From assembly GCA_961205875.1 (NCBI GenBank), contig OY540821.1, positions 4,030,001 through 4,094,000 of the forward strand: 64,000 bases of DNA. Reading direction: 5' to 3'. Below, piece after piece: positions 11,003 to 21,228 of the stretch (position 1 is its first letter; every line of letters starts with the position of its first letter). The position numbers were made by a program, and so were the translations under genes. A model generated the notes under the pieces. That model made no database searches. It was not told where the DNA came from and saw nothing but the letters and a program-made list of their open reading frames with translations. The stretch comes from Sialis fuliginosa (lineage: Eukaryota > Arthropoda > Insecta > Megaloptera > Sialidae).

Positions 11003-11517
11003 AGTTTCATCTCCGAAGAATAATTGGTGATACTGCTTTAACCTATGAAGAACTCTCAACTCTGCTAGCTCAAATCGAAGCTGTTCTAAACTCAAGACCA
11101 TTGTGTCCACTCTCAGATGATCCAACTGACGTCACTGCATTGACACCAGGTCATTTTCTTATTGGTTCTGCTCTGACTACTATACCAGAGCCATCTCTCT
11201 TGGACCTTCCTGTGTCACGACTCTCTCGATGGCAACTTATCAGACAGATGCTCGAAAACTTTTGGCTTCGGTGGTCATCTGAATACTTGCAAAGATTTCA
11301 ATCAATCTCCAAATGGAAACAAGAAAGAGATCCAATCAAACCTGGATCACTTGTGCTCATCAAAGATGAACGTTATCCTCCAGCCAAATGGCCACTAGGT
11401 CGGGTAGTCGAAGTTCATCCTGGACCTGACAATCTCATCCGCGTGGTCACTATCAAGACTCAAGCATCGACATTTAAACGGCCAATTGTGAAATTGTGCC
11501 CTCTGCCAGTCAAATAA
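10942..11517 (+). pseudogene. BEL/Pao polyprotein C-terminus, frameshifted
   Basis: This frame continues the polyprotein after a one-base net shift near 10955-10957. Its ATG at 10942 lies inside the integrase and is unlikely to be a real start. It supplies APHFGGKWEAAVKSVK, whose Glu (residue 14 from this ATG) is the third catalytic residue of the D,D,E integrase. It then gives the region typical of BEL/Pao termini (DUF5641-like): SRWQLIRQMLENFW, then GSLVLIKDE and PLGRVVEVHPGPD. It stops at 11515-11517, 60 bp before the 3' LTR. The break separates the catalytic Glu from the two Asp residues, so without frameshifting no complete integrase is made. Confidence 0.88.
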
Positions 11518-11564
11518 ATTTAGCTACAATTGAATCAAATATTTCGTCCCCTTCTTCAGGCGAC

Positions 11565-11577
11565 GAGGCGGGCGGAA
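11565..11577 (+). promoter_or_regulatory. Polypurine tract
   Basis: GAGGCGGGCGGAA lies directly before the 3' LTR, where plus-strand DNA synthesis is primed in LTR elements. It has two C interruptions. Confidence 0.7.
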
Positions 11578-11817
11578 TGTTACGGCAAAATCATTAATTA
11601 TATTTAGTTTATAAAATCTGTTTACGAGTTAGAAATGTTCGATTAGTTATATAAGTTACATAAGTAATTTTAATCATTATTATGTAAGTTATGTAAGTTT
11701 TATTTGCTATAAAAGCCGATGAAATTTCCAAATAAATATAGTACAAAATCAATAGTTGTTGAATGTTGTTCTTCGATCAGTATCAAGATACCCATCAATC
11801 AAGAAATTCTCAATACA
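11578..11817 (+). repeat. 3' LTR of BEL/Pao element
   Basis: It is 240 bp and identical to the 5' LTR except A at 11763 in place of G at 6088. It is followed by the duplicated CACGG. Confidence 0.95.
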
Positions 11818-11973
11818 CACGGACGGACACACAGACAGACACGGAACGAAAAGTGTTTGTCTTGACGTGAAACGGATAAATCAATTTAAAATTTTGAAAT
11901 CGGAGAACATTTTTTTTGTCTCAATCAGAAACGATCACAAAGCTTCTCGTATCTTCGATATTGCGAGGAAGCA

Positions 11974-12189
11974 AAAATAGGAAGGAACATCATAACTTAC
12001 TTTATAAATAATAATTTTCATAATTTTCATGTAATGTTTCATTTAAATCATATTTATTTAAACATTATAAAGCGCGACCAGATATACCTGAATTCAACGC
12101 CAATATACACAATTCTTAACAAAACATAATAAATTAAGAAAAATATCGCAATTACAACGAAAATTAAATAAAATAATATTAGTCCATAC
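11974..12189. other. Unassigned AT-rich stretch
   Basis: No feature is recognised between the family A end and the family J copy. Confidence 0.5.
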
Positions 12190-12400
12190 AGCGTAAAATT
12201 TTTTACTGGTGTAAAATTTGGAAAAATGTATGAGGTGCCTTTGAACAGTGATTAGAACATGTCCAGATGTATATTTTCTGAAAACTCCCTAGCAAAGTTT
12301 GTTTCGAAACACCCTCACCAAAGTTTTGTTTTACAAGGATTTTGTAAACATCTGTATCTAATTAACGGAATGTTCAATCAACCCCATCTTTCGCATTTTA
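12190..12400 (+). repeat. Interspersed repeat family J, second copy
   Basis: It shares TTTTTACTGGTGT, ATTTGGAAAAAT, GTGATTAGAACATGTCCAGA and the CAAGGATTTTGTAAACA-type segment with 2655-2945, partly in rearranged orientation. Confidence 0.55.
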
Positions 12401-12765
12401 AATAGATAATTAAATTTTCTACAAACTTTTATTTTATTATTTTAATCAAAAATAATTGTATACCTTTCGAAATGGCGGTCAAACTAAAAATTTTACTTTA
12501 AAAATGTAAAATTTTGAGTTGGACAGCCTTTTCGATAGGTATAAAGTTATTTATGTCGATGAAAGCGTTATAATTGATTGTATTTCATATACTTAACATA
12601 CATAGTATAAAAAAGTAAAAATCGCATTTTTCGATTCATTACTAAAATACTAATTATCACGGCTATACCCAGAAACCAAGAAAAACAGATAAAAGAATAG
12701 CATACAAGTACTTAGTTATGTTAAAATATATTATTATATTATATTACAATATATTATATTTTTTG
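12401..12765. other. AT-rich stretch with short TATTATAT repeats
   Basis: A nearly pure A/T tract (about 12721-12763) precedes the duplicated block. No coding signal is seen. Confidence 0.5.
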
Positions 12766-13056
12766 AATTCCGGATTTTGAAGGAATTATCCATTTTTACT
12801 TTCCCTGAATCCAGTATGACTATTTTCGCCATAATGTCTGTGTGCCTGTCGGTCGGTCTGTTTGTAACTCAAATACGACAAATCTTAAAAGGGTTAAATT
12901 TCATATTAAATATTAAAGTTTGTGAAGAAAACCTCCGTTTTTGAAAACGATCTTTCAACCGGAAACGAATGTTTAAAAAAGAAAAACAACTTCAAAAAAC
13001 TGTTAAATTTAATTATTATTAAGGGTTTCTTTTCGAAGTCGTTTTTTTTTAAGTTT

Positions 13057-13791
13057 TGCTTCCTTGCAATAGGAAGATACGAGAAGCTTTGTGATCGTTT
13101 TAGATTGAGACAAAAAAAAATTCTCCGAATTCAAAATTTTAAATTGATCTATCCGTTTCACGTCAAGACAAACACTTTTCGTTCCGTGTGTCCGTCCGTG
13201 TATCCATCCGTCTGTCCCCTGAATCCTTGTCACACGCACAACTCATGAACCACTGAACCGATATTAATGAAACTTGTTTGGATGGTCGTGTGTAAGGGGG
13301 AGGGGTGACATCTTAAAATATTTATTTTTTCAAGATATCTCAAGAACGACATATGTTACGTGAAAATTTTATAAAATATTTTTTGTAGAGCATTACATTT
13401 CCTATAATATGGGTCTACAAAGTTTGTTGTAAAATATTCGCTTACAAAGATTTATCTCAATTTATTTAAAAAAATCGTGTTTTGTTTTTCTAAATTGATA
13501 TTTGCTTGAACATATTAAATGTCATTTTGACGTTTGCATAAATTTAGATTTAGATTAAAATTGTCAATAAATTAAAAATATATGAAAAAATAATCAGTTG
13601 CGTTTTAAGAAAATAATAACAATTTTATTTTAAAAATAAATTTTTTTTTAGTAAAATTGTATAAAAATTAAATGGTTAATCAATTCCAGGCAATTTATCT
13701 AAACACATTCGGTTTTTATTTAAATTGTTGAATAATTAACTACCTTTGGTGAATTTAGCACGAGGAAGCACTGTGCATTTACTTGGCAGAT
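13057..13791 (-). repeat. Interspersed repeat family A
   Basis: In reverse orientation it starts at ATCTGCCAAG and ends GAAGCA, with the same inner inverted pair (here TGCTTCCTTG at one end), the ACGG/CCGT microsatellite and the internal order seen at 45816-46602. It is inserted in copy 1 of the tandem duplication. Confidence 0.8.
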
Positions 13792-14121
13792 ATTTTTTTT
13801 ACTGTAGGACACTTTTCAAACAATCAAATAAACACTATACACTATAGATAGACTATACAACATAATAATAAAACCTTTTGGAGAATATGCTTATACACAT
13901 TTCACACAGAAAATCTTATGACAAATAGTGTTTCATGTGTGCTACTTTGTCACCTAAATCGCTTTATGTACATCGTTATATTAGGGATTTTGTAGGAATT
14001 ATCCATTTTTTACTTTCCCTGAATCCAGTGTGACTATTTTCGCCATAATGTCTGTGTGTCTGTCGGTCGGGCTGTCTGTACCTCAAATACAACAAATCGT
14101 AGAAGGGTTAAATTTCATATT

Positions 14122-14658
14122 TGTCGGAGCGTGTAATATTATTACATAAGATGGTGGCATCGCCACGTCTCGCACATCGTCACTAATCTGCTCTCCTTTC
14201 GTCGTTCATGAATAAAACTAACACAAATCAACAATATTGTTCTTTTATCAACATTAATCACTAAGTTACAATTACAAAATCACACATTGCCTTTTCATTA
14301 ACTTCACAAGATCTTTAAATTATAGAAAATAACACTAATCGAATGTTTTTATAACAATTATAAATACACAGAATATTATGCGACTACCAAACACTATAAT
14401 TGCAGTTCAGGTGTGACATAACACGTTTCAAGTGTGTCGTAACACGTTTCAAGACACGATAACGTAGGCCGCTGAGCCAGAACTGATTAACTGCCGTCTC
14501 TCCAAAATGACGGTATCTTCTCTGCCCCTTCCAACCGACCTCCCACTTAGCGTGTCTCCTGATCTGCTGACTGGTTATTGGTGCTGACTTCTGATTGGTC
14601 CGCATCATTTCTACGTATTTAGCGCCAATTTTAACTAAATAATTTCCGCGCGCCGACA
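14122..14658 (-). mobile_element. Solo LTR of an LTR retrotransposon
   Basis: The 537-bp insert begins TGTCGGAGCG and ends CGCGCCGACA, so it has TG...CA ends inside a short inverted repeat. TATT lies on each side (14118-14121 and 14659-14662), which fits a 4-bp duplication. The paralogous site near 12900 lacks the insert, confirming the boundaries. It is less AT-rich than its surroundings. The strand is a guess: on the minus strand TATAAAAACATTCGATTAGT could be a TATA box and initiator. A 91-codon minus frame inside is probably not coding. A 4-bp duplication suggests Ty3/gypsy. Confidence 0.65.
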
Positions 14659-14986
14659 TATTTAATATTAAATTTGTCTGTAAAGAAAACCTCCTATTTT
14701 TGAAAACGATCTTTCAACCGGAAACGGATGTTTAAAAAAAGAAAAACAACTTCAAAAAACTTTTAAATTTAATTATTACATATTATACTCATTTTTTTAA
14801 AAGTTTTTTTACAGAATGACATTTTTCAACCAATCAAATATACACTATAGACTATACAACATAATAATAAAACCTTTTGGAGAATATGCTTATACACATT
14901 TCACACAGAAAATCTTATGACAAATTGTGTTTCATGTGTGCTACTTTGTCACCTAAATCGCTTTATGTACATCGTTATATTCTGTA

Positions 14987-15481
14987 CACAAAAAACCCGT
15001 GTGTTATCGTCTGTAGGCGATACATCACTTCAATATTTTATAGTTGTGTATTGGAATCGACACTCTATTACCGCAATGACCGCGTACCCGGTAATAAATA
15101 TAATATATATGTAAGAGTTATTCACTCTTAATAAAACTTAATAGCTAAAGACACTGCTGTAAATGACCGGGGCTATCAATTAATGGCCAAAAGTTTATGG
15201 GTTTTGGGGAAAATTTATGTCTTCGTTTAGATGGAGGATTATTTTAAAATAAAATGAAAGTGTGCTATTTGAGATAGACGTATGAACTTTTAGGGTGTGT
15301 ATATGGTTCTAAATACACTGCATTTTTTATGTTTTTTATACATATACTATTTTACCCTTTACTTCAGAGATAAATTTTAAATGGAAATTAGTATTTTTAG
15401 TAATGAATTTTAAATGTGTGTGGTTTATATTAATTATTAATTTTTTTATAAATCCATTTTTGATGGGGTTAAATTGAAATA
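14987..15481. other. Unassigned stretch
   Basis: No repeat boundary or coding signal is recognised; short open frames near 14900-15131 lie mostly in the duplicated block. Confidence 0.45.
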
Positions 15482-15505
15482 AGGTACTAACACCAGTCTT
15501 AGCCA

Positions 15506-15695
15506 CAGAGCCGTAACTAGAGGCTCGGGGGCTCCGGGACATGAAAATTGAAAACTTTATTTTTGGTCTTTACTTGCAAATTGAACACTTATTACTAATT
15601 TTGATTTAAATTACTTTTTTTTGATCGCCAATTTGAATTTTTGACTTCTTACTAAACTTAACTAAAACTTAACTCCGATGGTAGTTACGGTTCTA
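15506..15695. mobile_element. Small hAT-type MITE nested in family C
   Basis: It starts CAGAGCCGTAACTAG and ends TAGTTACGGTTCTA. The flanks CTTAGCCA and CTTGGCCG agree at 6 of 8 positions, an aged 8-bp duplication. Deleting it and one flank restores the family C sequence seen elsewhere. Confidence 0.65.
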
Positions 15696-15796
15696 CTTGG
15701 CCGCTTTAAGAGCAATGTATATAGTTTTTTGGGATTGATGGGCTTTTTTTTCTAGTTCTCATGAACTTATTCCAGTGAAAACATTAGATCCAAAGT

Positions 15797-16036
15797 AATC
15801 AGATCTTGATAAATAAATAATGTATTTTGAAACAAAATCATATTTTTTCACTGGTTTATCTGTGGAGATCTGCAAAGATCTACAAAGACCTACAAAGATT
15901 TACAAAAATCTAATTTTCAACGTTTCATCTATCACAATTTTCAGAGATCCTTGTAGATCTTTGCAGATCTCCACAGATCATAAATCAGTGAAAAATATGA
16001 TTTTGTTTCAAAATGCAGATCTATGAAGATCTGATT
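15797..16036. repeat. Foldback insert nested in family C
   Basis: Ends AATCAGATCTT and AAGATCTGATT face each other, and inner arms of about 70 bp (TTGAAACAAAATCATATTTT versus its complement near 15990-16012) are close to perfect. It is rich in AGATCT. Other family C copies lack it. A 68-codon frame spans the hairpin but is not convincing. Confidence 0.7.
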
Positions 16037-16516
16037 TGATCACTAAAATATTTTCCAGAATGTTACTTATAAGTTCGCAAATATAGTTTTTTTTAAATTA
16101 TAGCCTTTTTTTTCTCCAGTAATGGATAAAACAAAACCAGTAATGGGTACCCAGTTATGGACACTTGCTAATGATTAGAAAATGATAAGTACTACGAAAC
16201 AAAAGGTATAAAATAAATAATCGTAAAATTTAAAACAATGTAGAGCAGATGCTATGGTAATATAATAATTAATAAATAGATTACACTAATATTTAGTTTA
16301 AATATCCACCAGGTTGACAAACATTGGCCGATTGTCATTAAATTAAGCTGTTTTACAGTTAAGTGTCTATTAATTATAGTAGTAATTAAATATTAACAAA
16401 TATTTCTAATAAAGTTCATTTAATTAAATAACTGGGGTATGATCTAAGACTGGTGCCAGTACCGAAAAATACTTTAAAATGTTCTAACTTCTAAAACAAT
16501 TTTAAATTGAAATGTA

Positions 16517-17345
16517 GGGGAATTGCTCCAGCAGTGGGAATGATCCAATAGTGGGAAATGGCGATATTTTTTTTCTGTTGAGGGGTAACACCAAACTTTT
16601 GACTTTGACAGGCAACGTCAATTGCTCTTTCACTTTCTGATTAGTTTCGGAGCAAAAAAACGCATTTGTTGTTGTGTCAAACATAGCGTACAATTTTTTT
16701 TCTAAAAACTTTTTCAAGATTTTTTAAAGTGTTTATAAAATTTATATTTTTCATCCTTTTTTATAGTTTTTCATTGTAATAAAAAAGATTTGTGAAAATA
16801 TTGAATGAAATTTGTATTTTTTGGTAATTTCAAAATGGCGTCCTTTTCCAACAGTGGGAAACGCAAAAAGTAAAGTATTGAAATGTCATTTTTATTATTG
16901 GAAATTGCCATTGGAATACATGTAAATGATTTTGAATGTTTTTTTAGTTAAATTTTCTGTGTTTTCTGTGCGTAATAGTTGCTACACTTGCGTTCATTGT
17001 GACTCTGATTTAGATGTAAAATCAGATGAAAGTGTTGAATAAACCAATAATTTTGAACAATTTTTCATAACTCAATCTGTTTTCTTTATTTTTCCGCTTT
17101 TATAACAGTTTTTATTAGGTTTTAGGCCGTATCCCACTGTTGGACCAAAAAAAAATGACAATTTCAAGCTCCTCAGAAAATTGATGATAACTTTTTTGTT
17201 TCCCAAGATATGGCATATCTTTGTCCGGCAAAAGTTAGATATTGATATGCTCTTTCGAACGGCGTATCAAGCATTAAATTATTTTATTATTTATAAAATT
17301 TATGGCCATAAAACAAAACCCTTCCCACTGTTGGAGCAATTCCCC
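16517..17345. mobile_element. TIR element with TA flanks, class uncertain
   Basis: Ends GGGGAATTGCTCCAGCAGTG and CACTGTTGGAGCAATTCCCC are inverted repeats matching at 19 of 20 bases, with TA on each side. The half-site CAGTGGGAA (or its complement) recurs four more times inside, near 16547, 16851, 17132 and 17327. The 829-bp interior has no intact reading frame. TA flanks suggest the Tc1/mariner/pogo group. Confidence 0.75.
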
Positions 17346-17850
17346 TACTCAATAAAGATTAAAAAACTGTAGATTATTATGTTTCAAACTAACGAAGTTA
17401 TACTAGTTATAAGAAAGTCAACACTCCACACATATCCAAAAAGAAGCGAACAATTTGGCTGCCATGTTATTTTGATAATCAAGAACGTCTGATCGGAGTA
17501 TCTACAGGGTATTGGAGAGCGTGTTCTATAAATTTTAATGTGAAAATCTAACGTGTAAGACATTTCCCATTAGAGCTGTTGTGTGAGAATCACACGTCTG
17601 AGCTCGCTCTCGTTCAAATCCAGCGCTTCCCAAATAGTTAAAACAATTCATTCTGTGCACACCTTAACTACAATAAAATAATGGTCACGTTCACGACTGA
17701 TCAAAAGCAGTGAACAACGAGCTTTGATTGGTTGATTCATGGAATTTCTGGTGGAATGTATATACCAGAAATTTAACCCTACACTGCACATTTTTTTATT
17801 TTATTAGAAATTATGTAAATAATTTAAAAAATTAACTTTAAGTTTATATA
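17346..17850. other. Unassigned stretch
   Basis: It includes the near-palindrome GTGTGAGAATCACAC at about 17581, similar to GTGTGAGTATCACAC near 28537. Otherwise nothing is recognised. Confidence 0.45.
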
Positions 17851-18700
17851 CAGGGTGGGGCATTTAAAGTGTATTTTATTAATTTAGGTTACTATAATCA
17901 CGTCTCTTTCAAATATTTTGTCGAACAATTTGATAATTTTTGACACATATTAACAATTAAATATTTTGAAATACCTATATTGATTGATAATTGAAATATA
18001 AAAAAACATTTCACTTTCATGAAAGGTAAATAAATATCGAAATTGATTGCTAACTTATTTATTTTTATTTTTTGATTTTCATACAAATTCTAAGACCTGG
18101 TGTTTCCTGGGAGTTTGAAAATATAATTTTACATGATTTTATCAGTAACTACTGAACGGATTTTATTTCGCTTTTCACCAATAGGTTATGTTTATGTATA
18201 CAGGGTGGGGCATTTAAAGTGTTACAGTTGATTATCTCAGAACCATCGGATATTTGAAAAAAATGTTTCAACCAAAAAATGTTTGGTTGTAAGGGGGTAA
18301 TCGAATAGTAATATGTATTTGCTATTTTAACGTGGCCTTCAAGGATATTTGAAGGTCAACATCATTTTTTTAAATAGGCACCTAGAGTTTTTATTTAGTA
18401 ATCTTATTCTACGTGAAAAAACACGAATCTTTCATTGAAAACATTTTTTTTGAACAGCCTAAGCTTTCCAAGATATCTAACGAAATAATTAAAGATTTTG
18501 AACATAATAACCATAAACTTTAGAAAAAAGTACTAGACACAAAAAATGTTTATTTTGGTCTAATGAAACTTTTTTAACATTTCGTATTTTTTTTGTTATT
18601 ACTAAAATAAAATAATAGAAACAGTTTTTAAAATTTATATATAATTCTGCAAGCTTTATTAGACCAAAATATATTTTTTTAATATTTTGTCCTTTTTTTC
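17851..18700 (+). repeat. Family G foldback-related repeat, partial
   Basis: CAGGGTGGGGCATTTAAAGT occurs at 17851 and again at 18201. From 18201 the sequence matches the left arm of the complete family G element at 39235-40121, including ACGTGAAAAAACACGAAT. The right arm is incomplete, so this copy is truncated. The piece at 17851 is only a terminal fragment. Confidence 0.6.
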
Positions 18701-19655
18701 TAGTTAGGTAGGTACTTGTTTTATTTTACATAATTTTTTTTCGGTTTATGCCATTTTTGCTTTCGAAGATATGAACAGAGGCACAATAGTTTTTTTTAAA
18801 GCTAAATGAAGATTTTAATAATAAAACGTTTACATATTTAAATTTCTTGAATTGCCAGTTTTCATTTGATACCCCACTCGCTGAAATTGAATATTTTTTT
18901 AGCAATATTTTTGTTCCTCTCAAAAAACACCAAAAACTTTAAATTTTACTTGATCTACTATTTATTATAATTATATCAAATCTCAGCTTTCTAATTTAAA
19001 CAGTTTAATAGCTAGAAGGTTGTGACAGACAGACAGACACTGTGTTTCTTTTTCCGATTTCAGTAAGGAATACTAAAAACTATCAAAATTGATAATATAG
19101 CCTGTAAAATAACGTACAAAATTCAAAAACCCTTAAATAGTGACTTTTTGTACAGCCAGTCATAACAATTGATATATTTTTTATTATTATATTTTAGTAG
19201 AAAAGTTACAAAATGTTGTAGAAAATGAATAAAAATAAAATAAAATTGCCTAGCATTTGCTAACTGAACCAATAATATATCGTTGGCGATATATTTTGTG
19301 TCTAGAAACCATCGGGAACAAAAAAAAAATGCCCACTATCTTTAATTAAATTTACATAATCAATACCCAATAAAAGAAAATTCAGCTAACCACTTTACCA
19401 CATAGACTATAGATCGATAACTACTAACTACGCTTGTCAATGGTATCTGTGCCATAGATTAGGTACGTCGAAACACTGCGGATTAGATGGCTTTGAATAC
19501 ACTTGAGATAACTGTTCTAAAGGGGGGTTGGAGGGTGGAAACGGAAGGGATTTTATTTGAGAGACGAAATAAAGTTGCTGTATTGGATGTACTGGGTGGG
19601 TAAAAAACGTCTTCTATTTGACGACATAAATCTATGGAACTATAATTCGGACAGA
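18701..19655. other. AT-rich stretch with family N fragment
   Basis: 18780-18960 contains AGATTTTAATAATAAAACG and TCATTTGATACCCCA, shared with 47816-47890 (inverse) and 63340-63430. A short GACAGACAGACA run lies near 19024. The rest is unassigned. Confidence 0.45.
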
Positions 19656-21228
19656 CTTCAGACTAGTCTTAAAATATTCATTATATAGTCTACTTTAACC
19701 TATTAAAGTTTCAAATCGTTTAGATTAGTCGTTTAAAAGTTACTGTCCTTTAAGTCAAGTATTTAGAATAACATCTATATTTGATTACATAAAAACGTTT
19801 GATGACCTAAAACTATAACTTGCATAAACTTCAGACTAGTCTTAAAATGTTCATTATATAGTCTACTTTAACCTATTAAAGTTTCAAATCATTTAGATTA
19901 GTCGTTTAAAAGTTACTGCCCTTTAAATCAAGTATTTAGAATAACATCAATATTTGATTACATAAAAACGTTTGGTGACCTAAAACTATAACTTGCATAA
20001 ACTTCAGACTAATCTTAAAATGTTCATTATATAGTCTACTTTAACCTATTAAAGTTTCAAATCGTTTAGATTAGTCGTTTAAAAGTTACTGTCCTTTAAG
20101 TCAAGTATTTAGAATAACATCTATATTTGATTACATAAAAACGTTTGATGACCTAAAACTATAACTTGCATAGACTTCAGACTAGTCTTAAAATGTTCAT
20201 TATATAGTCTACTTTAACCTATTAAAGTTTCAAATCATTTAGATTAGTCGTTTAAAAGTTACTGTCCTTTAAATCAAGTATTTAGAATAACATCAATATT
20301 TGATTACATAAAAACGTTTGGTGACCTAAAACCATAACTTGCATAAACTTCAGACTAATCTTAAAATGTTCATTATATAGTCTACTTTAACCTATTAAAG
20401 TTTCAAATCATTTAGATTTGTCGTTTAAAAGTTACTGCCCTTTAAATCAAGTATTTAGAATAACATCAATATTTGATTACATAAAAACGTTTGGTGACCT
20501 AATACTATAACTTGCATAAACTTCAGATTAATCTTAAAATGTTCATTATCTAGTCTACTTTAACCTATTAAAGTTTCAAATCATTTAGATTAGTCGTTTA
20601 AAAGTTACTGCCCTTTAAGTCAAGTATTTAGAATACCATCTATGTTTGATTTCTCAAAAACGTTTGAAGACCTAAAACTATAAATTGTATAGACTTCAGA
20701 CTAGTTTTAAAATGTTCATTATATAGTCTACTTTAACCTATTAAAGTTTCAAATCATTTAGATTAGTCGTTTAAAAGTTACTGTCCTTTAAATCAAGTAT
20801 TTAGAATAACATCAATATTTGATTACATAAAAACGTTTGCTGACCTAAAACTATAACTTGCATGGACTAGTCTTACTTCAGTCTTACTTCAGACTAGTCT
20901 TAAAATGTTCATTATATAGTCTACTTTAACCTATCAAAGTTTAAAATCAGTTAGATTAGTCGTTTAAAAGTTACTGTCCTTTAAATCAAGTATTTAGAAT
21001 AACATCAATATTTAATTACATAAAAAACGTTTGATGACCTAAAACTATAACTTGCATGGACTTCAGACTAGTCTTAAAATGTTCATTATATAGTCTACTT
21101 TAACCTGTTAAAGTTTCAAATCATTTAGATTAGTCGTTTAAAAGTTACTGTCCTTTAAGTCAAGTATTTAGAAATAACATCTATATTTGATTACATAAAA
21201 ACGTTTGATGACCTAAAACTCGCACAAA
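19656..21228 (+). repeat. 173-bp satellite array, nine units
   Basis: The motif CTTCAGACTAGTCTTAAAAT (or a close variant) starts at 19656, 19829, 20002, 20175, 20348, 20521, 20694, 20887, 21061 and 21229. Seven intervals are exactly 173 bp or one base off, one is 193 bp because of a small internal duplication, and the last is 168 bp. Each unit also has TTAACCTATTAAAGTTTC, TAGTCGTTTAAAAGTTACTG and AAAACGTTTG. Units 1 and 3 share variants (AATCGTTTAG, GTCAAG, CATCTATA) that differ from units 2 and 4, hinting at a two-unit repeat. It is non-coding. Confidence 0.9.

Larger units (their letters stand above)
5903..11817 (+). mobile_element. BEL/Pao LTR retrotransposon, nearly intact
   Basis: Two 240-bp LTRs starting TGTTACGG and ending CAATACA bound a 5915-bp element. 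The five bases CACGG precede it (5898-5902) and follow it (11818-11822), a perfect target duplication. Between the LTRs are a primer site, one large gag-pol reading frame of BEL/Pao domain order (Gag, zinc knuckles, aspartic protease, reverse transcriptase, RNase H, integrase) and a polypurine tract. The LTRs differ only at 6088 (G) versus 11763 (A), so the insertion is young. The polyprotein nevertheless carries an early TGA and a late frameshift, so this copy is probably unable to move by itself unless these are sequencing errors. Confidence 0.96.
5251..11973 (+). repeat. Interspersed repeat family A, split by BEL/Pao
   Basis: The left part (5251-5902) and right part (11823-11973) together make an ~800-bp unit also seen at 13057-13791, 34243-35057, 45816-46602 and 63464-64000. 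It starts ATCTGCCAAGTAAATGCACA, has TGCTTCCTCG just inside the left end and CGAGGAAGCA at the right end (a 10-bp inverted pair), short tandem repeats based on AAAACGTCAAAATGACATTT, and an ACAGACGG-rich microsatellite. No coding capacity is seen. The class is unknown. Confidence 0.8.
12766..14986 (+). repeat. Tandem duplication containing family B, two filled copies
   Basis: A unit of about 450 bp occurs twice. Copy 1 is 12766-13056 plus 13792-13980 and copy 2 is 13981-14121 plus 14659-14986. Both carry GGAATTATCCATTTTTACTT, a TTTTCGCCATAATGTCTGTG segment, GAAAACGATCTTTCAACCGG and the CTTTTGGAGAATATGCTTAT segment in that order. Copy 1 is interrupted by family A (13057-13791) and copy 2 by a solo LTR (14122-14658), so the duplication probably came first. 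The first part is family B, also seen at 35843-36773 and 48834-49542. Confidence 0.75.
15482..16463 (+). mobile_element. Family C MITE holding two nested elements
   Basis: It begins AGGTACTAACACCAGTCTT and ends ACTGGTGCCAGTACC. With the inserts at 15506-15695 and 15797-16036 removed, the sequence runs through GGCCGCTTTAAGAGCAA and then the family C interior, as in the copies at 44791 and 49731. Confidence 0.75.

Noticed and set aside
14384-14659. 91-codon minus frame in the solo LTR
   Set aside because: It fills an LTR, has no recognisable domain and ends at the LTR boundary; composition explains it.
19656-21228. Regular array considered as CRISPR
   Set aside because: Units are contiguous 173-bp satellite copies without unique spacers, in eukaryotic DNA.
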